DNA from: Lachnospiraceae bacterium
Lineage (GTDB): Bacteria > Bacillota > Clostridia > Lachnospirales > Lachnospiraceae
Direction: 5' to 3'
NCBI GenBank assembly: GCA_024693925.1
Contig: JAILKH010000131.1
Span: forward strand, 1-52,139
Length of the DNA: 52,139 nt
The notes beneath the pieces were generated by a model that did not search any database, was not told the DNA's origin, and saw only the letters and a program-made list of their open reading frames with translations. Both the position numbers and the translations under genes were made by a program. The first letter of the stretch is position 1. Each line of letters begins with the position of its first letter. Below are positions 27,354-36,799 of the stretch, in pieces.

Positions 27354-27998
27354 ATGAAGATAATAATGCTTGGCGCACCTGGCGCAGGAAAAGGAACACA
27401 GGCCAAAATGATAGCGGGAAAATACAATATACCGCATATTTCCACCGGAGATATATTCAGAGCCAATATTAAGGAAAAGACAGAATTGGGTCTCGAAGCA
27501 AAGAAATATATGGACCAGGGGTTACTGGTTCCCGATGAACTTACAGTTAAAATATTACTTGACAGAGTTGCAAAGGATGATTGTGCCAACGGATATGTAT
27601 TGGATGGATTTCCGAGAACTATCCCTCAGGCTGAGGTGTTGGATGAGGCAGTAAGCAAGTTAAATGATAATATAGATTATGCAGTAAATGTAGATGTTAA
27701 AGATGAAAATATAGTAAGGAGAATGTCCGGTAGAAGAGCCTGTCTTAAATGCGGTGCCACATATCATGTAGAACACATTCCGCCTAAAAAAGAAGGAATA
27801 TGTGATGTGTGCGGAAGTGAGCTTGTACTTCGTGATGATGATAAACCGGAAACCGTTGAGAAGCGCCTTAAGGTATACCACGACCAGACACAGCCCCTTA
27901 TTGATTATTACAATAAGAAGGGAATATTAAAAGAGGTAGACGGATCACAGGATATGAAAGATGTTTTTAATGCGATCGTTACCATTTTAGGTGAGTAA
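27354..27998 (+). CDS. adk: Adenylate kinase
   Basis: 214 residues; converts AMP + ATP to 2 ADP. P-loop GAPGAGKGT (7-15), AMP-binding STGD, and a long-type LID with a structural zinc site (C130, C133, C150, C153) common in Gram-positives. GGGAAGGG precedes the ATG. The stop lies 2 bp before map, implying co-expression. Confidence 0.98.
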   Translation: MKIIMLGAPGAGKGTQAKMIAGKYNIPHISTGDIFRANIKEKTELGLEAKKYMDQGLLVPDELTVKILLDRVAKDDCANGYVLDGFPRTIPQAEVLDEAVSKLNDNIDYAVNVDVKDENIVRRMSGRRACLKCGATYHVEHIPPKKEGICDVCGSELVLRDDDKPETVEKRLKVYHDQTQPLIDYYNKKGILKEVDGSQDMKDVFNAIVTILGE

Positions 27999-28000
27999 AC

Positions 28001-28759
28001 ATGTCAGTTACAATAAAATCTCAAAGAGAAATTGAACTTATGAGGGAAGCCGGTAAAAGACTTGAATTTGTGCATAATGAAATGGCACAGATCATCAAAC
28101 CCGGTATTTCAACCTGGGAAATAGATAAATTAGGTGAAAAGCTTATAAGGGATCAGGGGTGTACACCTAATTTTTTGAATTATAACGGATTTCCGGCTTC
28201 AATATGTGTTTCGGTTAATGAAGAAGTAGTACATGGAATACCAAAAAAAGAAAGGATAATCAAGGAAGGAGATATTGTAAGCCTTGATTGCGGACTGATA
28301 TATAAGGGTTATCATTCCGATGCGGCAAGGACTCATGCGGTGGGTAAGGTTGATGAAAAGGTCATTAAACTTATGGAAGTAACCAAGCAGAGTTTTTTTG
28401 AAGGGATCAAGAAAGCCACGGATGGAGCATATCTCTATGATATTTCAAATGCTATAGATGATTATGTTACTCCTTACGGATACGGGATCGTTCAGGATCT
28501 TGTGGGTCACGGCATCGGTACAAAGCTTCATGAAGATCCGCAGATTCCCAATTTCAGGCAAAGACGCCGGGGGCTTAAGCTTAAAGCGGGAATGACACTG
28601 GCGATAGAGCCTATGATAAATCTTGGAACATATGAGGTTGAGTGGTTGGACGATGATTGGACAGTAGTCGCAGCAGACGGTCTTCCGTCAGCACATTATG
28701 AAAATACGATTTTAGTAACAACAGGTGAACCGGAAATATTAACGCTCGGAAGATTATGA
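28001..28759 (+). CDS. map: Methionine aminopeptidase, type I
   Basis: 252 residues; removes N-terminal Met from new proteins. The five metal ligands are visible: D96, D107, H170, E203 and E234, with the substrate-side H79. There is no N-terminal zinc-finger extension. Its binding site overlaps the end of adk (TTAGGTGAG). Confidence 0.97.
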   Translation: MSVTIKSQREIELMREAGKRLEFVHNEMAQIIKPGISTWEIDKLGEKLIRDQGCTPNFLNYNGFPASICVSVNEEVVHGIPKKERIIKEGDIVSLDCGLIYKGYHSDAARTHAVGKVDEKVIKLMEVTKQSFFEGIKKATDGAYLYDISNAIDDYVTPYGYGIVQDLVGHGIGTKLHEDPQIPNFRQRRRGLKLKAGMTLAIEPMINLGTYEVEWLDDDWTVVAADGLPSAHYENTILVTTGEPEILTLGRL

Positions 28760-28787
28760 TATTTAGTTTGAATTTAGGAGGAAATGA

Positions 28788-29006
28788 ATGTCAAAGGCAG
28801 ATGTAATAGAAATCGAAGGAACGGTAATTGAGAAACTTCCAAATGCCATGTTTCGTGTAAAGCTGGAGAATGATCATGAAGTACTTGCTCATATAAGCGG
28901 TAAGCTTAGAATGAATTTTATCAGGATACTTCCGGGTGATAAGGTAACATTGGAGATGTCTCCTTATGATCTTTCCAAGGGAAGGATAATTTGGAGAGAT
29001 AAGTAA
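28788..29006 (+). CDS. infA: Translation initiation factor IF-1
   Basis: 72 residues, an OB-fold blocking the A site during initiation. Opens [20 protein letters not shown] and ends ITWR-like (RIIWRDK). TTTAGGAGGAAATGA precedes the ATG. Normal position between map and rpmJ. Confidence 0.98.
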   Translation: MSKADVIEIEGTVIEKLPNAMFRVKLENDHEVLAHISGKLRMNFIRILPGDKVTLEMSPYDLSKGRIIWRDK

Positions 29007-29156
29007 TTGAAAACAGATAGAACTTTTGGTTGATATTTGACACTTCGTGTGTTAGAATATAAAGCGGTCTTTTTAAATAGGGAAAAACTGCCGGGTGATG
29101 TTCATACCGGTTCTTTCTGCGATTTAAGATCGTGGGTAATGAAAGGAGGGTTTAAC

Positions 29157-29270
29157 GTGAAGGTTAGATCATCAGTAAAACCGATTTGCGAAAAATGCAA
29201 AATCATCAAGAGAAAGGGTAAGATCAGAGTGATCTGCGAGAACCCTAAACACAAACAGCGTCAAGGCTGA
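29157..29270 (+). CDS. rpmJ: 50S ribosomal protein L36 (GTG start)
   Basis: 37 residues, the exact family length, with zinc ligands C11, C14, C27 and H32 in ICEKCK and VICENPKH. The start is GTG at 29157, 8 nt after GAAAGGAGGG; the longer frame from 29037 is spurious. Confidence 0.97.
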   Translation: MKVRSSVKPICEKCKIIKRKGKIRVICENPKHKQRQG

Positions 29271-29299
29271 GAAATCTCGCAAATTTTAGCGGCTGAACA

Positions 29300-29535
29300 G
29301 CATTATTTAATACCGTCAAAAATAGTTAAATAATGCCACAATGATAGATAACCTGATGCAGCGATCATATATTGATTTACACGGGTCATCTACGATTGAT
29401 ACCGAAGATGAAAGGTTCTTCGGACAAAACCGGAGATTAGTATGAGTATCTACATATTTAATCTATGGTCGATCGTTTCATATATTATGAGAACGGTCCA
29501 GTCAATTAGTAACTATTAACATATTTGGAGGAAAG
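29300..29535 (+). promoter_or_regulatory. Structured leader before rpsM
   Basis: The 268-bp gap between rpmJ and rpsM holds three clear stems: 29300-29310 with 29326-29336 (11 bp perfect, GCATTATTTAA), 29402-29408 with 29417-29423 (CCGAAGA/TCTTCGG), and a GU-containing stem around GATCGTTT and GAACGGTC near 29471-29498. No T-run ends any of them. This is unusually long for a gap inside the operon and fits a ribosomal-protein-binding leader, perhaps for S4 or S13; the ligand is a guess. Confidence 0.5.
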
Positions 29536-29538
29536 AAA

Positions 29539-29907
29539 ATGGCTCGTATTTCAGGTGTAGATTTACCAAGAGACAAACGTGTTGAGATTGGTCTTACATA
29601 TGTATATGGTATCGGAAGACCCTCAGCTACAAAAATTCTGGCAGAAGCAAAGGTTAATCCGGATACTCGTTGCCGTGACCTTACAGATGAAGAGGTTAAG
29701 AGGATCAGCGAGATCATAGATGCTGATTATCATGTGGAAGGTGATCTTAGAAGAGAAGTTGCTATGAACATTAAGCGTCTTCAGGAGATCGGATGTTACA
29801 GAGGAATCCGTCACAGGAAGGGACTTCCCGTTCGCGGACAGAAGACTAAGACAAATGCTCGTACACGCAAGGGTCCTAAGAGAACTGTTGCAGGTAAGAA
29901 GAAGTAA
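29539..29907 (+). CDS. rpsM: 30S ribosomal protein S13
   Basis: 122 residues, opening [20 protein letters not shown], with the helix-two-turn-helix region and the basic tail ([14 protein letters not shown]) that touches P-site tRNA. TTTGGAGGAAAG precedes the ATG, after a long structured gap. Confidence 0.98.
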   Translation: MARISGVDLPRDKRVEIGLTYVYGIGRPSATKILAEAKVNPDTRCRDLTDEEVKRISEIIDADYHVEGDLRREVAMNIKRLQEIGCYRGIRHRKGLPVRGQKTKTNARTRKGPKRTVAGKKK

Positions 29908-29960
29908 TTGTAAACATAGTAGTTAATAATATTTTATATGAAGAAAGTAGGTTAGTTTAA

Positions 29961-30356
29961 ATGGCAAAGAAGGTTGCAAAGAAAGTAACAAAAAAACGTG
30001 TCAAGAAAAACGTTGAACGAGGACAGGCACATATTCAGTCATCTTTTAATAATACCATCGTAACGATTACAGATGCTGAGGGAAATGCTTTATCATGGGC
30101 AAGTGCAGGTGGTCTGGGATTTAGAGGTTCAAGGAAATCTACTCCGTATGCAGCTCAGATGGCTGCTGAAACAGCTACCAAGGCTGCGTTGGTACATGGC
30201 TTAAAGACTGTAGATGTTATGGTTAAGGGTCCGGGTTCGGGACGTGAGGCTGCTATCAGAGCACTTGCAGCAAACGGATTAGAGGTTGTAAGTATTTCTG
30301 ATGTTACACCGGTTCCGCATAACGGATGTCGTCCGCCTAAGCGCAGAAGAGTGTAA
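29961..30356 (+). CDS. rpsK: 30S ribosomal protein S11
   Basis: 131 residues. Basic Lys/Val N-terminus, then [22 protein letters not shown] and the C-terminal [17 protein letters not shown], the invariant end of S11. Forms the 30S platform with S18 and S6. Confidence 0.98.
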   Translation: MAKKVAKKVTKKRVKKNVERGQAHIQSSFNNTIVTITDAEGNALSWASAGGLGFRGSRKSTPYAAQMAAETATKAALVHGLKTVDVMVKGPGSGREAAIRALAANGLEVVSISDVTPVPHNGCRPPKRRRV

Positions 30357-30408
30357 TTAAAGTCAAGTATCTGATTTTTAATATTGGATTAATAGGAGGA
30401 AATTATAG

Positions 30409-31002
30409 ATGGCAGTCAACAGAGTTCCTGTACTTAAAAGATGCAGATCACTCGGTATGGAGCCGATGTATCTTGGTATTGATAAAAAGTCTAACAGAAC
30501 ATTAATTAGATCTAACAGAAAAATGAGCGAGTATGCTCTTCAGCTTCGTGAAAAGCAGAAAGCAAAATTTATATATGGTGTATTGGAGAAGCCTTTCAGG
30601 AATTATTATGAAAGGGCTGACAGAATGAAAGGTATGACCGGTGAGAATCTTATGATCCTGCTGGAAAGAAGACTTGATAATGTTATTTTCAGAATGGCAT
30701 TAGCAAGAACCAGAAGAGAAGCAAGACAGATAGTTGATCACAAACAGGTAACAGTAAACGGAAAATGTGTAAATATTCCTTCATACCTTGTTAAAACCGG
30801 TGATGTGATCGAGATAAGAGAAAAATGTAAGAGTTCTCAGAGGTATAAAGAAATTATTGAAGTTGCAGGCGGAAGACTTGTACCGGCTTGGATAGAAGTG
30901 GATCAGGAAAATCTCAAGGGAGAGATCAAATCACTTCCTACACGTGAGGAGATTGATGTTCCTGTAGATGAGATGCTTATTGTCGAGTTGTATTCAAAGT
31001 AA
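30409..31002 (+). CDS. rpsD: 30S ribosomal protein S4
   Basis: 197 residues. The S4 RNA-binding domain is seen at [26 protein letters not shown]. The N-terminal zinc knuckle of many S4 proteins is lost: only one Cys (C12) remains, so this is the cysteine-free (C-) type. S4 regulates its own operon in several bacteria. ATAGGAGGAAATT precedes the ATG. Confidence 0.98.
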   Translation: MAVNRVPVLKRCRSLGMEPMYLGIDKKSNRTLIRSNRKMSEYALQLREKQKAKFIYGVLEKPFRNYYERADRMKGMTGENLMILLERRLDNVIFRMALARTRREARQIVDHKQVTVNGKCVNIPSYLVKTGDVIEIREKCKSSQRYKEIIEVAGGRLVPAWIEVDQENLKGEIKSLPTREEIDVPVDEMLIVELYSK

Positions 31003-31036
31003 TCAGCATATATCCGAAAAAGGGAGGTACTTTGCA

Positions 31037-31996
31037 GTGTTTGATTTTGAAAGACCGAATATTGAGATCGCAGAGATTTCAGAGGACAAGAAGTACGGTA
31101 GATTTGTTGTGGAACCTTTAGAAAGAGGTTATGGGACAACTCTTGGTAATTCTTTAAGAAGAATAATGCTTTCTTCACTGCCGGGTTCAGCGGTAAGCCA
31201 GATTAAAATAGACGGAGTACTTCATGAATTCAGTTCTATTCCGGGTGTTAAAGAGGATGTTGCTGAGATTATCATGAATATCAAAAGTCTTGCTATTAAA
31301 AACAACAGTCTGGGTAGTGAGATTAAGACCGCAATTATTGATTTTGAAGGTGAAGGTGTTGTTACCGCAGCTGATATTCAGGTAGATCAGGATATAGAAA
31401 TAATGAATCCCGAGCTTCCGATAGCTACATTAAACGGTGGTTCAGACTGTAAGTTATATATGGAGCTTACAATTACAAACGGTCGTGGTTACCAGGGAGC
31501 CGATAAAAATAAGGGAGAGGATCTTCCTATTGGTGTTATTGCGGTTGATTCCATTTATACACCGGTGGAAAGAGTTAATCTTACGGTTGAGAATACACGT
31601 GTAGGTCAGATAACAGATTATGATAAACTAACATTGGATGTATTTACAAACGGGACCCTTGCTCCCGATGAGGCGGTAAGTCTTGCTGCCAAGGTATTAA
31701 GCGAGCATTTGTCATTATTTATTAACTTATCCGAAATTGCCAATGCCGTTGATGTTATGGTAGAGGATAAGACGGATGATAAAGATAAGGTTCTGGATAT
31801 GAATATAGATGAACTTGAGTTATCTGTTCGTTCTTATAATTGTCTTAAGAGAGCCGGTATCAATACTGTAGGTGAATTAACCAATAAGACCAGTGAAGAT
31901 ATGATGAAGGTTCGTAATCTTGGACGTAAGTCTCTTGAAGAAGTTTTGGCTAAGCTTAAAGAGCTGGGACTTCAATTAAATGTAGGAGAAGAGTAA
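31037..31996 (+). CDS. rpoA: RNA polymerase alpha subunit (GTG start)
   Basis: 319 residues. N-terminal dimerisation domain ([20 protein letters not shown]) and C-terminal DNA-binding domain ([33 protein letters not shown]). The start is GTG 31037, 8-9 nt after GGGAGG; the frame from 30968 runs through rpsD and is not the true start. The CTD would bind A-rich UP elements such as that before rplM. Confidence 0.97.
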   Translation: MFDFERPNIEIAEISEDKKYGRFVVEPLERGYGTTLGNSLRRIMLSSLPGSAVSQIKIDGVLHEFSSIPGVKEDVAEIIMNIKSLAIKNNSLGSEIKTAIIDFEGEGVVTAADIQVDQDIEIMNPELPIATLNGGSDCKLYMELTITNGRGYQGADKNKGEDLPIGVIAVDSIYTPVERVNLTVENTRVGQITDYDKLTLDVFTNGTLAPDEAVSLAAKVLSEHLSLFINLSEIANAVDVMVEDKTDDKDKVLDMNIDELELSVRSYNCLKRAGINTVGELTNKTSEDMMKVRNLGRKSLEEVLAKLKELGLQLNVGEE

Positions 31997-32121
31997 GTTT
32001 TATTCTTTTACGTAGCTGAATCGGTAAATCCAAAAGGTACGATGAGGTTTTTATACTATTGTAAGACAGTAAGACCGAAGGGCATGTCGAATGTTTTGTG
32101 CGGTGCACAGGAGGAAATAAA

Positions 32122-32658
32122 ATGGCTAAATACAGAAAACTTTCAAGAACTTCAAGTCAGAGAAAGGCTTTGCTCAGAAATCAGGTAACAAATCTTATAT
32201 ATCATGGTAAGATTCGTACCACAGAGGCAAAGGCTAAAGAAATACAGAAGATAGCTGAAGGGATCATTGCTTTGGCAGTAAAAGAGAAAGATAATTTCGA
32301 AACAGTTACGGTAGAAGCTAAAGTTCCTGTTAAGGATAAGGATGGTAAGAGAGTTAAAGAGGTTATTGACGGTAAAAAGGTAACAAAATTTGATACCGTT
32401 GATAAGGAGATCAAAAAAGATAAGCCTTCAAGGCTCCATGCCAGAAGACAGATGTTAAAGGTTCTTTATCCTATAACTGAAGTACCTACGGAAAACGCAG
32501 GTAAGAAAAAGAATACCAAGAAGATTGATCTTGTTGCTAAGTTATTTGATGAAATTGCTCCTAAGTATGAGAACCGTAAGGGTGGTTATACAAGAATCAT
32601 TAAAATAGGACAACGTAAGGGTGATGCAGCAATGGAAGTCATCATTGAGTTGGTATAA
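32122..32658 (+). CDS. rplQ: 50S ribosomal protein L17 with large insertion
   Basis: 178 residues against 112-130 in most bacteria. The core is recognisable at both ends (YRKLSRTSSQRKALLRN; RKGGYTRIIKIGQRKGDAA). The extra length comes from a charged, Lys/Asp-rich insertion at about 57-104 before SRLHARRQ and a shorter one at about 121-135 (TENAGKKKNTKK). ACAGGAGGAAATAAA fixes ATG 32122. Last gene of the alpha operon, followed by a terminator. Confidence 0.96.
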   Translation: MAKYRKLSRTSSQRKALLRNQVTNLIYHGKIRTTEAKAKEIQKIAEGIIALAVKEKDNFETVTVEAKVPVKDKDGKRVKEVIDGKKVTKFDTVDKEIKKDKPSRLHARRQMLKVLYPITEVPTENAGKKKNTKKIDLVAKLFDEIAPKYENRKGGYTRIIKIGQRKGDAAMEVIIELV

Positions 32659-32682
32659 TTATAAATAAATTTTGTTATTGAT

Positions 32683-32712
32683 AAAAGCCGCAGGCATTGC
32701 TTGCGGCTTTTT
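32683..32712 (+). terminator. Terminator of the alpha operon
   Basis: AAAAGCCGCAG (32683-32693) pairs with TTGCGGCTTTT (32701-32711) around GCATTGC, followed by T residues. Clean intrinsic terminator 24 bp after rplQ. Confidence 0.9.
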
Positions 32713-32763
32713 ATGTAATATTTATTGAATTTATATTATAATTAAGAAAAAGGAAGAACCATT

Positions 32764-33624
32764 ATGAGCTTGATCAGTACCGATAAGGTTACATATGAAT
32801 ATATCATAAGAGATAAGAATGGCAGTGTCGAAGGGATAAACCGAGCCGTTGATGAAGTGGATATGACGGTTGAACAGGGAGAATTTATTGCGATCCTTGG
32901 TTCTAACGGTTCGGGAAAAAGTACTTTGGCTAAGCATTTTAATGCTCTTTTATTACCTCTTGAGGGAACGGTTTATATTGATGGGTACGATACAGCCGAC
33001 AGTGACCATTTATGGGATATAAGGCAGACTACAGGTATGGTTTTTCAGAATCCCGATAATCAGATAATAGGTACCCTTGTTGAGGAAGATGTTGCCTTTG
33101 GCCCCGAAAATATGGGGGTTAAAAGTAAAGAAATTAAAGAACGGGTAAAAAACAGTCTTGAAAGTGTTGGAATGGAGAAATACAGGTATAAATCTCCTTC
33201 AAAATTAAGCGGCGGTCAGAAGCAGAGAATTGCTATCGCAGGGGTGCTTGCAATGAAGCCTAAATGTATAGTTCTGGATGAATCAACAGCTATGCTTGAT
33301 CCCGCCGGCCGCAAGGAAGTATTAAATGCGGTTATGGAACTGAATCGTAAGGATAAGATCACTGTAATTCTTATAACCCATTTTATGGAAGAAGTTATTA
33401 ATGCAGATAAAGTGTATGTAATTGATAAGGGTAAAATATGTATGTCCGGTCCACCGAGATTGATTTTTTCAAATGCGGAGATCCTGAAGGAAATCGGTCT
33501 ATCGGTACCGTATGCTACATTATTGTCAAATGAATTACGCAAAAGGGGTATACCCCTTAGGGATGGAATTGTTTCAAATGAGGAGCTTGCAGGTAATATA
33601 TGTCAATTATTGCAGACCATATAG
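32764..33624 (+). CDS. ecfA1: ECF transporter ATPase EcfA1
   Basis: 286 residues, an ABC ATPase of energy-coupling factor vitamin/metal transporters. Walker A GSNGSGKST, Q-loop FQNPDNQI, signature LSGGQKQR, Walker B IVLDEST. Works as a heterodimer with EcfA2, whose gene overlaps it by 25 bases. No substrate-binding S component is present, as usual for a shared group II module. Confidence 0.96.
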   Translation: MSLISTDKVTYEYIIRDKNGSVEGINRAVDEVDMTVEQGEFIAILGSNGSGKSTLAKHFNALLLPLEGTVYIDGYDTADSDHLWDIRQTTGMVFQNPDNQIIGTLVEEDVAFGPENMGVKSKEIKERVKNSLESVGMEKYRYKSPSKLSGGQKQRIAIAGVLAMKPKCIVLDESTAMLDPAGRKEVLNAVMELNRKDKITVILITHFMEEVINADKVYVIDKGKICMSGPPRLIFSNAEILKEIGLSVPYATLLSNELRKRGIPLRDGIVSNEELAGNICQLLQTI

Positions 33625-34457
33625 TATATAAATATAATGTGAAAACGCATTTTGAGAATATAGCGTTGGATGAGGTTTCCTTTAAGGTAGAGGATGGAGA
33701 ATATCTGGCTGTTATTGGGCAGACCGGTTCGGGAAAATCAACTTTAATACAGCTTTTAAACGGATTGTTAAAACCTGATTCGGGAACGGTATATTATAAT
33801 GGCGAGGATATTTTTGATAAAGATTATGATTTTTCCGGATTAAGAGGGAAAATGGGCCTGATGTTTCAATATCCCGAATATCAGTTGTTTGAAGAAGATG
33901 TGTTTTCAGATGTGTGTTTTGGCCCCCAAAATCTCGGACTGGAAAGGGCAGAGGTTGAGCTTAGAGCATATGAAGCTTTAAAAATGGTGGATTTAAAGGA
34001 TGAAGCCTTCTATCGTTCGCCCTTTGAACTTTCCGGAGGCGAAAAGAAAAGAGTGGCCCTCGCGGGAATTCTTGCTATGAAGCCGCAGGTGCTTATGCTG
34101 GATGAACCAACAGCCGGCCTTGATCCTGCAGGGAAAAAATGGTTGTTTAAGTTATTAAAAAAATTAAGAAAAGAAAGAGATATGACTATTATTTTTATTT
34201 CACATAATATGGATGAAGTGGCGGAAAATGCAGAACGTATTATTGTGATGGATAAAGGAAATCTGGTTATGGACGGGAAAACCCGGGAAGTCTTTTCTTA
34301 TTACGACGAATTGACGGGAATGGGGTTGGATATTCCTACTTCGAGTAAAATACTGCATATTTTAAAGGAAAATGGGATTAGTACAAATGCCGATCCGGTT
34401 ACATTGAGAGAGGCGGCAGATGAAATAGAAAGGTTATATAAAGCTAGATTACACTAA
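33600..34457 (+). CDS. ecfA2: ECF transporter ATPase EcfA2
   Basis: 285 residues, partner ATPase. Walker A GQTGSGKST, Q-loop FQYPEYQLFEE, signature LSGGEKKR, Walker B LMLDEPTAGLDP. The FQYPEYQLFE segment is typical of EcfA2 and separates it from EcfA1. Start ATG 33600 lies inside the end of ecfA1. Confidence 0.96.
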   Translation: MSIIADHIVYKYNVKTHFENIALDEVSFKVEDGEYLAVIGQTGSGKSTLIQLLNGLLKPDSGTVYYNGEDIFDKDYDFSGLRGKMGLMFQYPEYQLFEEDVFSDVCFGPQNLGLERAEVELRAYEALKMVDLKDEAFYRSPFELSGGEKKRVALAGILAMKPQVLMLDEPTAGLDPAGKKWLFKLLKKLRKERDMTIIFISHNMDEVAENAERIIVMDKGNLVMDGKTREVFSYYDELTGMGLDIPTSSKILHILKENGISTNADPVTLREAADEIERLYKARLH

Positions 34458-34499
34458 ATTGATTTTATAGAATAAATAGATGGGTTACTTGGTAATTAT

Positions 34500-35300
34500 A
34501 TGTTAAGAGATATAACTTTAGGACAGTTCTATCCGATTGATTCGATATTACATAGGCTGGATCCTCGTGTAAAAATAATATGTACATTTATATATATGAT
34601 ATCTGTATTTCTGGTGAGAGATGTATGGGGATATCTGGCAGCTACCCTGTTTCTTGCTATAATGATAATTATTTCAAAGGTCCCCTTTAAGTATATGATA
34701 AGAGGTTTGAAAGGGATATTGATGATAATGATATTAACTGCGGTCATTAATGTATTTACGACTCCCGGAAAGGTTCTTTTATCTATTGGGGTAATAGATA
34801 TTACACTTGAGGGAATAAAAGTGGCTGTAAGGATGGTCCTAAGGTTGATTTTTTTGGTGATGGGTTCTTCAATAATGATGCTGACAACTACTCCCAGTAG
34901 GCTTACTTACGGTTTGGAGCGGATATTTAAGCCCCTTGAAAGATTTAATCTTCCGGTACATGAAATCGCAATGATGATATCAATTGCGCTTGGTTTTATA
35001 CCTATATTGGTGGATGAGCTTGATAAGATTATTAAAGCGCAAAGTGTAAGAGGAGTTGATTTTAATAATAGGAAATTGTCGGTGCGTATCAAAAATATGA
35101 TTCCGGTACTTGTTCCCCTTTTTGTTTCGGCTTTTAGAAGAGCGGGAGATCTTGCGGTAGCAATGGAGGCAAGATGTTATCATGGAGGAGGTAAAAGAAC
35201 CGGGATCAATCCATTAAGGTATGATAGGCGTGATCACATTGCATATCTTGTTATTTTCATATATTTATCAATGATTATAGTCATAGGAATTATTTTTTGA
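34500..35300 (+). CDS. ecfT: ECF transporter membrane subunit EcfT
   Basis: 266 residues with about five to six membrane helices; opens LGQFYPIDSILHRLDPRVK, standard for EcfT. The coupling-helix motifs (the family's short Ala-Arg-Gly type) appear as MEARCYHGG and SVRGVD. It links the ATPases to exchangeable substrate-binding proteins. The binding site before the ATG is weak. Confidence 0.95.
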   Translation: MLRDITLGQFYPIDSILHRLDPRVKIICTFIYMISVFLVRDVWGYLAATLFLAIMIIISKVPFKYMIRGLKGILMIMILTAVINVFTTPGKVLLSIGVIDITLEGIKVAVRMVLRLIFLVMGSSIMMLTTTPSRLTYGLERIFKPLERFNLPVHEIAMMISIALGFIPILVDELDKIIKAQSVRGVDFNNRKLSVRIKNMIPVLVPLFVSAFRRAGDLAVAMEARCYHGGGKRTGINPLRYDRRDHIAYLVIFIYLSMIIVIGIIF

Positions 35301-35360
35301 TGATCATAGCTATTATAGGTTTTTTTAAATGATGTATGTTATAATATAGAAGGAAATTCC

Positions 35361-36098
35361 ATGAGAAGAATTATGTTAACCATCGCATATGATGGGACGA
35401 ATTATAGCGGATGGCAGATCCAGCCGGATAAACCGACTATAGAGGGAGTACTTAACACCGAGTTATCGAAACTATTTAACGAAGAGGTTCATGTTATAGG
35501 GGCATCGCGTACCGATGCGGGAGTGCATGCGGAAGGTGCGGTCGCAGTATTTGATACGGAGTCAACAATTCCCGGGGACAGATATCCTTTTGTAATAAAT
35601 CAGGTACTTCCGGATGATATATGTATAATGGAGTCGAAGCAGGTTTCTGATGATTTTCATCCCCGTAAGATCAATTGCAGAAAGACTTATGAATACAGAA
35701 TATATAATGATACATTTATACCACCGTTAAAAAGACTGTATTATCATCATGTATATGGTAAACTTGATATAGATGTTATGAATGAAGCCGCTAAATATTT
35801 GGTTGGTGAACATGATTTTGTTTCATTTTCATGTGGAAGATCTTACACCCCGACTACTGTCAGAACAATATATGACCTAAGTGTGAGACGTGAAGATAAA
35901 GAAGTTATAATTTCTGTAACCGGTAATGGTTTTCTGTATAATATGGTAAGAATAATTTCGGGAACATTAATTGAAATAGGACAGGGTAAATATTCTCCGC
36001 AGGCTGTTAACGATATTCTCGAAAAAAAAGACAGGACATCAGCGGGACAAACAGTACCGGCAAAAGGTTTATGTTTGGTAAGGTATGATTTTTTTTGA
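35361..36098 (+). CDS. truA: tRNA pseudouridine(38-40) synthase TruA
   Basis: 245 residues; isomerises uridines in the anticodon arm. Catalytic Asp52 in GASRTDAGVHA, and the later motif FLYNMVRIISGTLIEIG. AGAAGGAAATTCC precedes the ATG. Usual place after ecfT in Clostridia. Confidence 0.97.
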   Translation: MRRIMLTIAYDGTNYSGWQIQPDKPTIEGVLNTELSKLFNEEVHVIGASRTDAGVHAEGAVAVFDTESTIPGDRYPFVINQVLPDDICIMESKQVSDDFHPRKINCRKTYEYRIYNDTFIPPLKRLYYHHVYGKLDIDVMNEAAKYLVGEHDFVSFSCGRSYTPTTVRTIYDLSVRREDKEVIISVTGNGFLYNMVRIISGTLIEIGQGKYSPQAVNDILEKKDRTSAGQTVPAKGLCLVRYDFF

Positions 36099-36171
36099 TT
36101 TACTATAGGATTAAGCCTGCATTGATATATTATAGAATGATTTATAACTTATGCTTAATGGGAGATGGGAG

Positions 36172-36609
36172 ATGGGTGATTCATTTTTTAATGAAGGAAC
36201 AGAAAATACAGGTGGATATCAGCCTATTTATCACGGAATTCCTGTAGAAAGTGATAAAAGGCGTATAGAAAAGACTGAATCCAAAGAAGGCAGAGTTATA
36301 TTTACCGGAAAGGATCTGACTCAAAAAAGAAGGGACAGAATAGCTGTTTACGCTTTGGTTTTAAGTGCTTTATCTATTTTTTGTATTTTTTTTACTAATG
36401 GATATCTTGTCAGTATGGCCGGTTTATTATTGTCGGCAAGAGCTTTGAATATTGGAACATCACGGAGGAAAACGGTTTTTGCAGCTGTTATTTGCAGTAT
36501 TATGGCTATTCTTTTATATATAATGTGTGTGGCAGCAAGACCGGTGCTTCAGGATATGAAATGGTACCTGGTATTTATGGATACAGTCGGAAAGTATTGG
36601 CCGTTATAG
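36172..36609 (+). CDS. Small membrane protein of unknown function
   Basis: 145 residues. A polar N-terminal half (about 60 residues) is followed by two to three hydrophobic helices (IAVYALVLSALSIFCIFF; VFAAVICSIMAILLYIMCVA). It recalls DUF4190-like small membrane proteins, but I do not recognise it with confidence. I chose ATG 36172, with GGGAG 7-8 nt upstream; ATG 36151 is an in-frame alternative. It lies alone between truA and the rplM promoter. Confidence 0.6.
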   Translation: MGDSFFNEGTENTGGYQPIYHGIPVESDKRRIEKTESKEGRVIFTGKDLTQKRRDRIAVYALVLSALSIFCIFFTNGYLVSMAGLLLSARALNIGTSRRKTVFAAVICSIMAILLYIMCVAARPVLQDMKWYLVFMDTVGKYWPL

Positions 36610-36697
36610 GTATATATCTAAGAGCATTGATCCGGATGTGAAAACATATATACTGATACATAATTAAAAAAACAGAATAAAAGTACGGAAAACAGAA

Positions 36698-36761
36698 ACA
36701 AAAGTATAGAAAAACAAAAGTACAGAAAAACAAAAGAATAGAAAAACAAAAGTATAGAAAA
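36698..36761 (+). repeat. Four tandem 16-bp A-rich repeats
   Basis: Units at 36698, 36714, 36730 and 36746 follow the pattern ACAAAAGTATAGAAAA with one or two changes; a degenerate copy lies just upstream. They end three bases before the -35 box of the rplM promoter and look like an extended UP element. The gap 36610-37009 contains this repeat, the promoter and a structured leader, and nothing else that I can see. Confidence 0.85.
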
Positions 36762-36764
36762 ACA

Positions 36765-36793
36765 TTGACATAGATCGGACGTTATAATATAAT
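36765..36793 (+). promoter_or_regulatory. Perfect consensus promoter of rplM-rpsI
   Basis: TTGACA (36765-36770), 17 bp, TATAAT (36788-36793): a full match to the housekeeping sigma consensus. The start would be near 36800. Strong constitutive transcription is expected, further helped by the A-rich repeats. Confidence 0.92.
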
Positions 36794-36799
36794 ATTTAG

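Noticed and set aside
32713-32763. Riboswitch controlling the ECF transporter
   Set aside because: Only about 50 bp separate the rplQ terminator from ecfA1, too short for a known vitamin riboswitch, and no S component is encoded here.
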